DNA of 64,000 nt from Tetracladium setigerum. Lineage: Eukaryota; Ascomycota; Leotiomycetes; Helotiales. Where the stretch lies: assembly GCA_031472005.1 (NCBI GenBank), contig PZJY01000013.1, forward strand, positions 1,178,001 through 1,242,000, written 5' to 3'. A program made the position numbers and the translations under genes. Within the stretch, counting starts at the first letter, position 1; every line of letters starts with the position of its first letter. Shown here one piece after another: positions 21,637-34,540 of the stretch. Under the pieces are notes generated by a model. That model saw only the letters and a program-made list of their open reading frames with translations. It had not been told where the DNA came from and made no database searches.

Positions 21637-23680
21637 TGCTTGGCCATAAAATTCATTCTTCATTCTTCGTTTTAGGCAAAAAGCTTGCCACGATCAAACC
21701 AGGATGCAGGGCCGGATTATCAAATCGGGGACGAGCCGGTAAATTGCGACCCCTCGGCCCGTCGACCTGACTTTCTCGGAAAACGGTACGCCTTATCTTC
21801 ATTGGAATGGCTTGACGACGACACCCAGAAATCATTGCATTCAAATCGTTTCATGAAAGGCCCGATTCAATCGGGTTTTTACGTGCGTTGAAGTGCGCAA
21901 TTGCCTCAGCAGAAAGCGTGTTATATCTCGTATAAGACTTACACATTCCAATATTTTCGCTTATTATCTTCAGAATCACGTCACGGAAGAACCTCCTCCG
22001 AAATTCCTTCCATCCATCAGTTACACAACCGCAATCTTGTGTGACAAGGCAAGGAGAGGATAACACAGTCAACTCATCGTCCCCAAGCATCATTATTGAC
22101 AAAGACAAACCCATCTACCGCCCACCAAATAAAGTTTCGCAATGGCGCGGAAAAATAATTTTACGCGCCGAAACCTTTCGAGGAGTGGATTGGGAACTGC
22201 ACTAATTCTCCTTACTCATTGACAAACAACAACTGCTCGCTCAACAACCACCACCTACCTATTCCAATTACTGTACCGTATCGCCAATCGCCACGCACAG
22301 GTACGATCTGTCCTCAATACAATTGCCAAAATCACTTGCCTAAAGAATTCGATTTTCACGGCATCAGCCATTAGGCCCGGCCATCCTTTCCATCATGCAA
22401 ATGTAAATGCAACTGCCGGTAAGGATGATGCAAAGGGCCAACAGCCAAAACAAACAGACGAGACGAGCCGAAACGAGAAGAAGCGAACATATTTTAGGAA
22501 CGACGCGATGACCAAAAACAACCGATCCGGGTTTGCGCAAGTGAGAAGAAGAGCCCAAAAAAAGACAACGTATCCCGTAAGGGAAGTTTAAACACACCAC
22601 TCACCATCCAACGGCTATCTGTGACAACACACAATAAGCAAGCCAACCCTCTCACTCACAGAAAATGCGGCAAAAAAGGGCCAACCACCCAACCATACCA
22701 AGCCCAAACCTTGCAGCATATCGCATTACCTTGCATCATCGGGAAAAAAAAAGTTTGGGAAATCAAATCAAATACTAAAAGAGAGTGCAAAGCAAAATAG
22801 AGAAGAGAAGTTTATACTCCGTATACAACCGAATTGATCCTAATCCCCCTATCTCCTCTTGCTGTTCCTCCTGCTGCTCCTCGTGAAACTGAATTGGGAT
22901 GTGAAGAGAGCGATGACGAAATTGAGGCCTTGTGCTTGTTATCGGTACCAAAGAAAAAAAAGTGAGAATGGGAAAAAGAGCGCTCCAAAGGAAGTTTTTG
23001 TTGCGTCTCCTTAAAATAGACTGCGAATTGCGAGACACGCACACCACCACCGCACAAATAAACATGCGCCAAGCCAGATAGGCGGGAAAGAGGGAAGGTA
23101 AAGGGAATAGAGTAAGCACGTAGCATTTGATACACGACAGCCGGCTCTAGGCAAAGCCTCAGTAGAGTTGAGTAGAGGGACACACAATAGCACAATAGCA
23201 CACAATAGACTCAAAAAACAAGTATCATGGAAAAGACATTAGAATGAATAGGTAGAAGGATCCTTTAAAATTCTTGAAAAGGTCTTTTTTTCTCTTTCAG
23301 TCTCTCCTTTCCCCTTCTCCTCTCCTTCCCTCCCACCTCGCTCGCTCTCTGCTCTGGTTCTGAGTGTGTGTGGAAAATGCAACAAAAGTCCAAAGAACAT
23401 AATATGCCAAACAAACGCTGCTACCAACATGAATTTGATGAGACCCCTCAAAAGTTTGAGAGAAGAAAAAAACGCCGGCAACCGCCCATATTTTCCCCTC
23501 GTGTCTTCGTGCCTGCCTGTCTGTAGAAAAGGAGAAAGGAGAAAGGAAAAAAATTGTTTGCCGTTTATCGAGTCTTTGTGGTAGATATGTCACTGTGATA
23601 TTCACTCTCCGATGCTTCCGTTCCATTAGGTGCTTCTCCAAATCTCTCGCTCTCACACTCTCTCTTCGAAAAATCCAATT
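21637..23680. other. Convergent intergenic region
   Basis: About 2.0 kb between two 3' ends. Contains pyrimidine/purine-biased tracts (for example 23283-23345), a perfect 15-bp stem-loop at 21861-21875 followed by five T, and TACTCCGTA near 22815. No gene supported. Confidence 0.5.
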
Positions 23681-25732
23681 TTAAACGCCGTGGTTCCCCA
23701 AATAGCTACTGCTCTTCTTCCTAGTTGGCTGATCATCGATATCTGGATTCCATTCCTCGGGTTGAAAATTAGGGTTGTTGTAATGCGCAGGGTTGAAGTG
23801 ACTATTCTTAAAGGAAGATGTCTGGAAGACGACGGGTTCGTGCCACTCCGTGGCGGTATATTCGTACTTGCTTGGTCTGAAGCTGCTTGTGGTGGAGACT
23901 GGTGATGGCATCTCTACCGAGGGATTGGAAGAGAGCGAGGGTCGATGAGTGATGGCGGGTGCGGTAGGCATGTGAGTGTGAATTGGGATTTGAGTGGTGG
24001 GGGCGGGAAATGATTGGATGTGACTAGGTCGCATAACGTTTGGTGAAGCAAGACTTTGTGAGTGTGAGATTGTTTGTTGCTGAGGTGGAAATGAGGGTGA
24101 CATGACGGCGGAGGAAGGGGTGGCTATCGAAGTGCTTGGTGATATTGGAGATAAGGAGGAAGACATAGGCGAGTGTGCGTATGTCTGATCTGTGGGAGAC
24201 TGATAGTGCGACTGGTAGCCGTTCAAGGTAGGTTGTTGTGAGAGTTGATAGCCCCCAGGGATACTGAGCAAGACATTGAGATCCATGTAAGAGTCTGTCA
24301 TGATGTTGGAGGGTGTGTTCTGAATGTGGTGCTCATGAGTGAGGCCATGAGCGCGATTCACTTGGATATTTGAACTCTGAGCCATTTCCTCAATAACCTG
24401 TTGATCCGGAACCGGTGGCCCTTCCCTGTAGAGGATATCGTAATGCGAGGGACGGAACAATAAATGGATCATCGGGCCGCCTGGGTGTGTAGGGAGCCCG
24501 TTTGAGTCCTCTGATTGGAGTATGTGGCTATTGGCCTGGGAGCCTTCAGTTCGGTCCAGGACTACGATCTCAACCGCGATTCCAATGGGTTTTAGCAGAA
24601 CATCGATCAAAAGTGACATGCCCAAATGGTCAATCTCCGTGTTAACCGTTTCCAGGCAGGTCTTTCTGTATCCCACAACCCCGAGGCCGTCTGGGATAAA
24701 GCCGGCATAGTTGCTAGCATTGCTTGCCAGCCATGCACTCGCCAACAGGCGCAAGTGGTAGATGATGCTCGGGGAGGCCATCGGGTCGTTGAATCTGTTT
24801 GTGAGCATGACCGTAGCTGTATCTGGCAAGGTCTCCACGATGGCGGCGAGATCCCTCAGTAAGGCTGGAATCTCGTCGGTCATGTCCTCGATGAGCCATG
24901 GCTCAAATCCTCCAGCGGTCACTAGTATGTTGTTTAACGAGGTGATGCGTGCAATCTCTTCCTCCAAATGTGCTCTGCTTTGCGATCGTAGTAGGCATTC
25001 GAAGTAGGAGAAACCCGCAGCTATTATGTATGATTAGCTTCTGTGTTGTAATTCCTAGGTCGTGAAGGGGAGTAACATACCCCGCCAACCACAGTTGCCA
25101 TCGCCAGCTATCGATCGGTAATGGGAGTATGTCTGGGGGAGGGCCTGTGGATGGATGATCAGCTCGGTTTATCGCAATGGCAAGTCAAGTCCGCAAACGC
25201 AGATACACTCACGGTAGTCTTTGCAATGTAAACAGGATCTGCCTTTGCGTATTCCTCGGTGATGGCATGGCTGCTTCTCTTCTCCCCACCATCGGGCCCT
25301 GCCGTCGTCTTAGTCTTGTTCTGGTCTCACGGTCCTTGAAGGAAGTGCACGAACCTCAATGCGATTCTCTCGCTCATACGCCTCGGCCGCACGCGTTTGG
25401 GCCTGGAGATCGTGCTCGGCCATCTTGTTGTCGTTGTAGTGTTGAGGATGGCGGTTGTGGAGGATGTGATTATTGCTATTGTTGTTGTTGTTGGCGTGGT
25501 TGTCAGAAGATGCGTGGTAGTTTAGCGGTCCACCTCCCCTAAGGTTTGAAGCTGGCACAGGGCCAAAATGGGTTTCACGAAAGACCGTCGGTCCACCAGA
25601 ATCAACAACTCCACCACCAGCAGCAACACCACCACCGGCAGGCTGAAAGGATTGAAAGTTGCCGCCGTCCGAGAGGCCGATACCGTAGGGCGAAAAGAGG
25701 TTCGAATATGGGGTTGCTTGTGGTTGAAACAT
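23681..25732 (-). CDS. Otubain-like deubiquitinase (peptidase C65)
   Basis: Ubiquitin isopeptidase of the otubain family. Exons 25732-25355, 25308-25213, 25144-25081 and 25020-23681 join in frame to 625 residues. The catalytic Asp/Cys lie in IAGDGNCGWRAAGFSYFE and the catalytic His in LLFRPSHYDILYR. The conserved EIDHLGMSLLIDVL and GIAVEIVVLDR segments are also present. The N-terminal 110 residues are low complexity (Gly-rich, an Asn run, His/Asn). Roughly the last 200 residues after the catalytic His are Ser/Pro/Gln-rich and look disordered; OTUB1 is only about 270 residues, so both tails are fungal extensions. The first intron (25309-25354, donor GTTCGT, acceptor CTAAG) is the least certain boundary. 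The start at 25732 (MFQPQ) is the first ATG in the open frame. Confidence 0.87.
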
Positions 25733-28700
25733 CTCCTTCTCGCGACTGTTGTATGCTGGCCAGATGTCGTTCTGACTTCGTGGGTTGATGTCGTCGAGAT
25801 GGACGTTGAGCCTCCTCCAACTGGCGATGCTGCGAGATCTGACGACGGGTTTCACAGGAGGCACGATTCCGCTGCAGGAGAGTCTCACTTTTTTTTTCGG
25901 CCCTGTTCTGTGTGACACGAAACGACACCGGCAGGCAGGGTGCTGCTCGCCCTCGAGATGATTGATGGAAGTCGACAAAAAAGCAAAGATCCAACCAACG
26001 AGAGCAGGCAGTATTGGAACAGGACTGGACAGGACCAACAAGAAAACGAGCGACGCCGGGTATCAAAAGTAGCAGGTCTATCAACTTCCCCAGGGAGGTT
26101 GGTGAAATATATCCAGATATCCAGACAGAATCGAGATCAGCGGGAGCGATGGGTCGACGGGAGCAGGTGAGATATCGATGTGATCAGGAGCTCCATATGT
26201 AGGGTAGGTATGTATGTACCAACGACAGCACGGAGTCCGTTCGCCTGCGAAGACCTACCTACTGTGCTGTATAGTACCATATGCCTGCTGCCAAATTGCC
26301 AAATGGCTAGCGGCTTTCTTCCTCGCGCTCGTTCGTGGCTTGATTATTTCTTGTCTGGCCAGAGAGATCGATCCAGTGCAGCAAGCAACGTGCAAAGACG
26401 GGCGCCCCCCTGCTGAATGAGATTCAGCCAGCGACTTGCCGGAGAAGGGGAGGGGAGTAGTAGGGGGAGGTGTAGGGGAGTCGGGTAGGGGAGGGTACGG
26501 TGGCGGCTACTGCTGCAGAAGGCAGATTGACGGACTGTTGGGGTTACGAAATGCCTTCTCGTCTCGTTATTGAATTTGGCCTTGGCTGCCTGTCGTTCTT
26601 TTTCTTCACAAATAATCACCCAGGGACTTCCGGAGAGGGAGCGAGGGGAGTCCTCGCCTGCAAGCGAATGTAACCTACTCACTTCCTGAGTCCTGGTGTG
26701 CTGTTGGCTTATTCGTCTTCAGAGGAAGGCCTGGCTCAGTATTGCCCGCAGAGGGTTGCTAGAATGCTGCAGAGGACAGGAAGACGTTGATCATGAATGG
26801 ACGGGACAAGATAAATGGCTTTCTGGCTTTGGTCTCTCTATCTGCACCGTCCTGGCACCAGCCTGCTAGGGAAAGTGGTTGTGTGTGTGTGTGTGTGTCT
26901 GAATGTGTGTGAGAGTTAATGTCGAAGTCAGTTGTGCCTCTCTGGTACAGTCGTTGGATATGACGGTGCCGCTGGTGCCATGGGTCGATGCTACATTACG
27001 ATGACTTTGGATGATGCTGATGGGTGCTTCTGAGGCTCCACCTTGCTGCATCTCTCTGTCCAACACACAACTCTCCAGCGCAGGATGTTCTGGGCTGCAA
27101 GAAACGCAGCCAAAGGCTGTGAGAGAGAGAGAGATCAAAATCGCGATGTCTTCCGGCGAAGGCTCCTTCGGTACGGCATCCAGGAACCATACCGAAGCGA
27201 GCTGCTGCTCCACGGAAAACACTTCCAATGCGTTACCTGGCCGGTCTCGGCTTCGTCGGAAGATCTGCCCGTGGGGAAGGTTTCGACAAAGTATCTTTTA
27301 CGTTTCGGCTCGGCGAGAGGGTACAGGGAAACTACACACAAATTCTCGGTCCTTGGTAGGGAGTCTAAGCCTGAGACAACGACGGCAAGGGTGCGCTCGG
27401 CGGGATGTGATGGATGTGATGGGAGGGATCATCATGGGGGACTTGGAGGGTTCAGGGAGGGACCATGAGGGGAACGGGATCGTCAAAGAGGAGGGAGGGG
27501 TTGGTGTAAGTGCTACAGTACCAGGGGGGAAGAGGGCGTTTGGGAAACGGGAGTCTGAAGAAGAGTTGCATTTCAACAATCTATCGAAGCCTCGATTTTC
27601 TTATCCTTCCAACAACCAACATCTCAGTCAGTAACCCAACTGGGACCCATCCAGATGCACCACAATAAAGTCTTGTGAGTAGTCCGCAGGCCGTTGGAGG
27701 TTGCATGCCCCATGCCTGTTGCAACTATTTATATAAACATCATCAAAGAGCTCACTGCAGCGAAGCATTGTGAAAAAGCCACTTTCAAGGATCATCACAA
27801 CCAGGAAACCTTCAACATATTGACATGATTCCGGGGTGGTTGTCGAGTTGAGGAGAAGTTTGTGCACAGCTCATCCAACAGTCAGAGCTCCAGGAGCTGT
27901 CAAGTGTCAACAGCTGCTAGCTCAAAGCTTCCTTTTCCTCGGCCTCCGATGACACACGCAATCTATATCAAAAAGTTCGATGCCGTTCGATCATTGATGC
28001 GATGACGATTCAGATGTGATCTCCAGACACCGCAAGCATCCAATCGCATCCCGAAAAACCAGCTACCGTACCGCGCGTCGAGGCGTCTGTTTCTCACCAG
28101 AGTCAGCTAGAAGGTTGGTGCGCACTGAAGATTCCCAGGTGCTGCAAGGCGACAGTGATAGATCACATTGACGCACACCCACATAAAATCTTTAATATGT
28201 CCCTGGGAACATGGACAGCCTTGGTTTGGGTGCTCATTCCGCCATTTGGAGCTTGAACATTTCATCAAAACCATTGGTTGAATCGAATGTTCGCAGTACG
28301 GTAGCTTTCAAAGCAATATCAGTTGCGTATGGAATGTTGTGATGAATCTTGCAATGCCGCTTCGCAACGGGATACTAGCGCAGTAAACAAGGCTGGAATT
28401 CTCTGTCCTTCCTGACGGCACTGACAACGATCACCCATGATCCATCTGCTGAACGCGATATATATTTGCCCGTCATAATTGAATTCTTGTCACGTCTCAC
28501 TAACATTCTCACATGCACAATCGGCAACCAAACTCATTCTTATGCTTGCCTATCTCCCATCACACCAAAGATACTGACTTACGCAGCCCCAGTCATTTTA
28601 ACGTCCAATAATCAAGATAACTTCAAAACACTACTTCCTGGACCACCTTTGGCACCTTATTTTCGTTATTGCTCTTAAGCTCACGTTATCAACGACAGGG

Positions 28701-30546
28701 TACAGTACTTACCCCACACACACCGCATTTCCTCAGATCAACCAAGTCCTACTTTTGCCATTATTGACTCCAGACCATGCGCCTATCCTGAGGTTGCATT
28801 TCCTCCTCCGGGGTCCGGCAAGCCCTGCAACCCTTACACTGGCTTTCGTTCACTTTATGTATCCTTTATGCTAGTTCGTCGGACAGAAGACCTTCCAATG
28901 CAGCACAGAGGTACATCCCTATGTTGCATTTACGCCCACTTCGTATCCGATCCCCAGCCGCGCGCAAGGTTTCAAGAGCCCACCAAATGATACCATCCGA
29001 TACAAACTTTGCAAGGGAAATCATATTGGCTCCCGAAGCTTTGTTTCTACGGTACGGTACGGTACGGGTACACAGCACTACTGCCGGCAACAAGTTATGC
29101 TTTATCACTATCAAAAGGCATGGTAAAAGCTTGTAAAGATGATCTTGCTCTCCTATTGTACCACCGTATTACATACATCACCAACATTACAAGCTACGTC
29201 TTTTTTTATTCCCCTCACACTTGGATTTTCCAGTCTCGCTAGGCGGCGATACCTACCCTATTATTGCTCTCGCGATCGATCCTCAGCGCCTCATACACAC
29301 TTCAAAAATATATCCACTCACCCACACCCCAGTTGTTGACCCCTTCCCCGAAGTCTCGGCAGGAAAACCAAATGGGAGCACCCAACCCACACCCATACAC
29401 CCTTACGCCGTACATATACCTACACAAACACCCATACATACACCCATACAAAGAACAAGCACATCCATAACATCCAGACTACCATGGCCAACCGAGCCAA
29501 CTATTCCCACTTTCAGAGGAGGAGGAAAGTAGTCACCACTCCTCATAACATACCAAACCATACTCAACAAGCACCCAGAACGGATCAAAAAAAACAAATA
29601 CCCATGTACTAATGTACTGTACAGTATGGGGTGCTCTATAACTTGTTTTCCTGATCAACCAATCCTCATCACACCTCTATAGCACGGAAGGTACTTTAGC
29701 CGTGTATTTCAAATGTCACTGCTGCTTACCTACCATCCCATGAAGAGAAACACGCTCAAAATTTTAAAGAGGCAAGGAAGTCATCCTAGCTTCCCAAACT
29801 TCAACCTCCTTCCCCACACTTGTGCAACGTGGTCATGTCGTCTCCCCACACCTTGGCTGGCGAATCGGCAGTGGGCTGAGTTGTGATGTTATGTGGTGAG
29901 ATTTCTTGGGAATGGGTCGATGATGATGATGGTGATTCTCGATTCTTAGTAATGCGATGGCGCAGGGAGACACAAGCCATGAATTTTTTCTTTTCTTTCA
30001 CTTCGTTCCTTCTAGATACTTGGATGGAGGAGTGAGATGGATGTCTTGCCCCTCCCGCTTTGTTGGGAGGACTCTTGCTGTACAGGTCTGCCTTCCCCTT
30101 ATCTATTGCTCAAATTGACCTATAGTGCCGAACAAAAAAATTCTTTCATTTATCGAAGCTTCGGACTTATTTTCCTGCCTCAATTCATCAATTTCCCGCC
30201 GTCATCCCACATCATGGAACCAAACCCAGGTCGTGCAACCTAAAGAGCACCGGTGAGTGATTTCGAATATAACAGCAGCCGCAAGCGAGGGCTGTTTATG
30301 CAACCATTCTAACACATAAAATCAGTGATTTTTATATTGCCCCAAACGCCAATCAGATGGACCATATTTTGAACCGGTGTGAAAGGCACTTTTCTCATAG
30401 CATTCGTTCCCCAGTCGAGATCCTGGCAAAACCACCAAATGGTCGCTCATCTCAACGACATATAGTAGGTAAGCACAACGGGATAAGACGGAGTCGTGAA
30501 CAGATAATATCATTATCAGCGAGTAGAAACCACATTTTCACCAATT
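25733..30546. other. Long gene-poor intergenic region
   Basis: About 4.8 kb. Includes the otubain promoter and probable long 5' leader. A (GT)-rich run lies at about 26880-26900, and GGTAC repeats at 29051-29070. The largest frames (27011-27634 plus; 25310-26041 overlaps the otubain exon) lack domains. No gene is supported. Confidence 0.5.
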
Positions 30547-31232
30547 CTAGGGCTTCTTCTTCTTCTTCTGCTTGCTAGAGCCAGTATCACCGGCATTCTT
30601 CCCTTTCTCATTCGTCTGACTGTCACTAAGACCAGTCCTTCTCAACCTCCCCAAGAACTTCTCATCCTTTAAATCCTCCTTCATAATTCCAAAGACAGCT
30701 TGATAGATGGGCCCCATATCATGAGGACCGCACGGTCTCGCATCGCCGCTTGCTCTGCGCTTCTCAAAGAAATTCTGGAGACAGGATTTGACCGCGGCTT
30801 CGATGGTCATCGTTTCCGGCGCTGGAACTTCATCCTTGCCGCTTTCGCCGTCTTCTTTTGCGTTATTCAGGCAGAGAGACTCAAATTCTGGAATCTCGTT
30901 CAGCTTTGGAGGCGAGACTAGGGTGTTTTTGATCATCGTCGCTTCCTCGGCTGAGAAATAAGGGCCGCTGATGTAGAGCTCGTCGGTGGTTGCGAGCGTG
31001 CGAGCTTCACTTGCGCGGTCTCGGGAAATATTGCAGAGATCATAGAGAAGGATTTGAATCTATTGCTATCAGTAAATGTGTCAATGTAATGAGCTCATGT
31101 TGTGCCTACCTTGTACCAGAGATCCGACTTTGATTGTAGGTCTGACAAGGTCAATGTTGAGGCCGATGAATATGAAGTCGAGGCGGTAAGTTGTGTCTCT
31201 TTGGAAGCACGAGGGACCTTACTCTTCGCCAT
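30547..31232 (-). CDS. Conserved-looking small protein of unknown function
   Basis: I do not recognise this family. Exons 31232-31110 and 31059-30547, with a 50-bp phase-0 intron that has clean GTAGGC..TAG borders, encode 211 residues. The protein begins with a Ser/Thr-rich segment (residues 1-35). A helical region follows (DLWYKIQILLYDLCNISRDRASEA), then TTDELYISGPYFSAEEATMI and a second helical block (IEAAVKSCLQNFFEKRR...MGPIYQAVFGIMKEDL). It ends in a basic run of six Lys. There are no signal peptide or membrane segments, so it is probably intracellular. Amino-acid composition and the intron that keeps the frame argue that it is a real gene. Confidence 0.65.
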
Positions 31233-34200
31233 ATCGACCGTCTTGTTCTAATTGGAGATTCTGGTAATGCAATGTTGAAGTGTACTCAGGTATCGCATGC
31301 AAGCTAAATCTTGAAGTTGGAATGATCTTCGAGATGAATGAGAACTATATACGCAAAGCTTTCCTGTTGTTAAGTTTAAACGCATCTAATCAGTCCAGAT
31401 CGCAATGTGAGTCTAGGACTTAGGTATCTAGGTATCTATATCTAGAGCAGGCAGTTGGATAGGAAAGCACTAGAAAACCTAAAATCACGTCAATTGCAAA
31501 GACCGTCGTCTACCTTACCTAGATAGGTAAAAGTACGTTATTAGCATGTAGCTAGTAGCATTTACCGGCTGTACATAGGTCTCTAACTACTATTTCAAAA
31601 ACAACCAGCAACTCGACCGCATTCAACCGTCGCTTTGAGGATAAACTTGCCACAAAAATCCAAATCCGACGGTGTCAAAGAAGTTCGAGACGCTATGATG
31701 TAGCTCAGCTAGTTGAGTCTCGCTTTCCAGGAGGGTTGTATTGTGATTATGGTCTAGCGCGGGGTGAGCACGAAATGCGGAAAAAGTTTTCAGTAGTGTA
31801 ATGGTAGTAGCGGCGGCGGCGGCTACGATTTGATGTGTTCAAAATTGGGAGGTGTCCCACTCATTGATGGTCTTGTTTTCTACTGTCCTAGTAGTATTGG
31901 AAGGAGAAGTTTGGGACTGCTCCTGGAGGATGTGTCCGGATGATTCTCGGGCGATACTTGGGATCAGGGGAAAGTACAATCGTTTATGTCTTGTCAAGAG
32001 ATCTCGCCGTGCGAAGGCTCGACCGCAGCTGCAAAGGTGGATCTTCTTTTTCTTATCTAAGGGCGTGAACGATGCGGGTTTCAGGGTGACGAATCTCACA
32101 AGAATAGCAGGTAGGTTGTGGTTACTCATGCGTCCGATGCAGCTAGACACTTAGCTACCTAAATTGGGATTGATAGGAGAGTTGGGGAATCAGTGAGTGA
32201 AGAGTCAGATGTTGACCAGAACTTTAAATGGTGTTGGAGATGCTGGGGTAGGCATAATGGGACAATAATGGACGTAGGATAAGTAGCCAGCACTGTGAGT
32301 AGCATTGTTTGGAATTTAGTATTAAGCGTGTTGATAGTTCCTCGCACTCTCTTTAACTCTCTAACTCTCCAACTGACTAGATTGTTACCTCTCATTCACC
32401 CCATAAGAAGAGCCTCGCTGCAGATGCGGGGGACCGATTTCGTAGGAAGCAGAATCAAAGTTGCAAGTCGCAATGCTAAGCTCCACGACGGTCATGATAA
32501 TGGTCGCGCATCATTTAAATTATTAAGTATGGAGTGATATGATGCCGATACCCTTTCTCGCCGAATCTCTGAAGACCAAAGATAAGGACTCACAGCGCCT
32601 GTCTTCCGGTTGTCTCCTCTCACAGTTCCTGCCTAGATAGTCGCGGTAACAACCAAAGTTTGATGAGATATCATTTGGAGATGAGATTGAGCCGTCAGCA
32701 TTCTTTCAATATTTGAAATAAGCAGAACAGGGGCATCGTGACGGTCAATATTTTAGAGGTTGAGGCTTGCATCGATCGTATGCTTGAAAGAACTTATGTG
32801 GCTGCTGCGTCTTGAAGTGGGAACTTGAGATTTAGAGATAAATACTCCCTTATTTTGATAGAGTATCTGATTTTGGAATGAAATTAATTAATAGAGATTT
32901 GGGGATTCGCTGAGCTGGAACTGTTGTCAGCGTTCTGTTAATACCCGTAACTACGAACATCGTCAAAGATACATAGTACTACCTATGTTAATATTATACG
33001 AGCAATCAGGCATTAACAAGAAGATGACTACTGTATAAAAATGAAGGTTGGACAAACCATGCTGGTGGTAGTGAACCAGCGCACCGATGGATGATTTAAC
33101 AGAGTAACATCTATACTAATCATTGCTACTTTCGTCGATCTTAGTATGATGGGATGGGAATAATGAGATGTTAAGATCTAACAAATCAGCACCCCTACAC
33201 CAAATGCTACCCAGACAATCAAGGAAGAACTTGTTTCCTAAGCAGCCCGCTCGATCTCTACTTAGCTCCGAAGTCCGTGCCGATTCCATCTCTGCAGGCC
33301 ATAGAGTACTATGTGAATAAATTAATTACCTATCTATATTCCACATGATGTTCCGTTCCGGAATAACTGACCCCGTGACATGAAAACTTGAGATGAACTG
33401 CACACTAATATCGACAGATGCACACTCATGTAATTACTTCATAAATTAAATGAATCTTGATTATGACTAACAAGTTTCATTTCTTAATGCTTTATCGTCA
33501 TTTGACACTGAGACTTGAAATAATTGACTGGTGTGGGCAGGATACGTAAGTGATTGCGAGAAAAGAGCCTCATCCCTAGACACAAGCGACTCCAAACTTT
33601 TCCGTCTAGAATAAATTACGTAGCAATGGAAGGATGTGTCATCCACCCACTCACAACTTCCCGATCAAAGACAAGACGAATAACAAGCCCAAAAGTGGAT
33701 GGCTCAAGCAGCCACCAATATCACTTCATTTAATTCCCTCCCCAAGACCAAAAAAAACCACGAGGCAAGAAATCCACAGACAAAAGAGGCTTGTTATTGC
33801 ATTTGCCAAGTCAATTACAAATTTATGAAGTATCTAAAGAACAGACGGGTTGTGGATGTGGGGTGCGGTGTGGTGTCATGGGTATTTCCATCTCGAATAA
33901 TCCTTACCATGCAGCCAAAGGACACCCTACTCAATAATGCCAGCAATAAATACTGTAAGCCTAGAGAGAGGGAGTGGAGAACATGAGACGAGAGGAAAGA
34001 CATACACCAGACATTTATTACCCATACTCCACAGAAAATAAGGCGTCTGCATGTACTATAATGCAAAATGCAATATGGAGTGTACTTGATGGGCGGGATG
34101 GCAGCGAATCACAATCATCCATTGAATATTATGGAGGGCTTGTCCTGTGCAGTACTTCGTACTTTTGCTCTCGGTACCAAAAGTTTTGAGGTATGTTTCT

Positions 34201-34540
34201 TTTTCTATGCTGCCGGATGGTACGGTACGGAGGTATGCAGTATACCATACCGTGCCGTTCTACTGTACTATGGAACCAAAAAGCAAATATAAACACCGCT
34301 GCAAGAAGAACAGAGAGATAGATTATTCGTCACTTCGTAGTCGTCGTGTGACTTTGATTTTTGTCGGGGTTGGGATTTCGCAAGGGAGGTGTTATATCAG
34401 GTTGTAATGTAGAATAGAGTGACTTTGTGGGATGTACATCAGGTACTTGTTTGAAGGCTGAAGTGAGGATTGTGTCGATGAGACGATGAAGTACTCCGTA
34501 TTTTTTCGATGAGAGGTCGGTCCAGAACATCCAGAGCTGA
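31233..34540. other. AT-richer gene-poor region
   Basis: About 3.3 kb between the small unknown gene and CSN2. It holds one orphan zinc-finger exon (31978-32129) and a markedly AT-rich stretch (about 32640-33630) without ORFs. TACTCCGTA lies at 34492-34500 and TACGGAGGTA at 34226-34235. Confidence 0.5.
31978..32129 (-). pseudogene. Orphan C2H2 zinc-finger exon
   Basis: From an ATG at 32129 the minus strand reads a basic leader, then LCSCGRAFARRDLLTRHKRL, which resembles the first finger of fungal C2H2 regulators. It is followed by a possible donor (GTACTT at 31977). No downstream exon with a second finger, zinc cluster or TF domain follows within about 500 bp. It is either a gene fragment or a chance resemblance; the Cys spacing (C-x-C-G) is unusual but occurs in this group. 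Confidence 0.3.

Noticed and set aside
21861..21875. Stem-loop followed by a T run, resembling a bacterial terminator
   Set aside because: Eukaryotic nuclear context; such terminators are not used by RNA polymerase II genes.
27011..27634. 207-residue plus-strand ORF
   Set aside because: Low-complexity Gly/Arg/Ser composition, overlaps simple repeats, no domain.
31690..31760. tRNA-like A-box (TAGCTCAGCTAGTTGAG)
   Set aside because: No matching B-box (GGTTCGAATCC) at the right distance and the arms do not pair into a cloverleaf.
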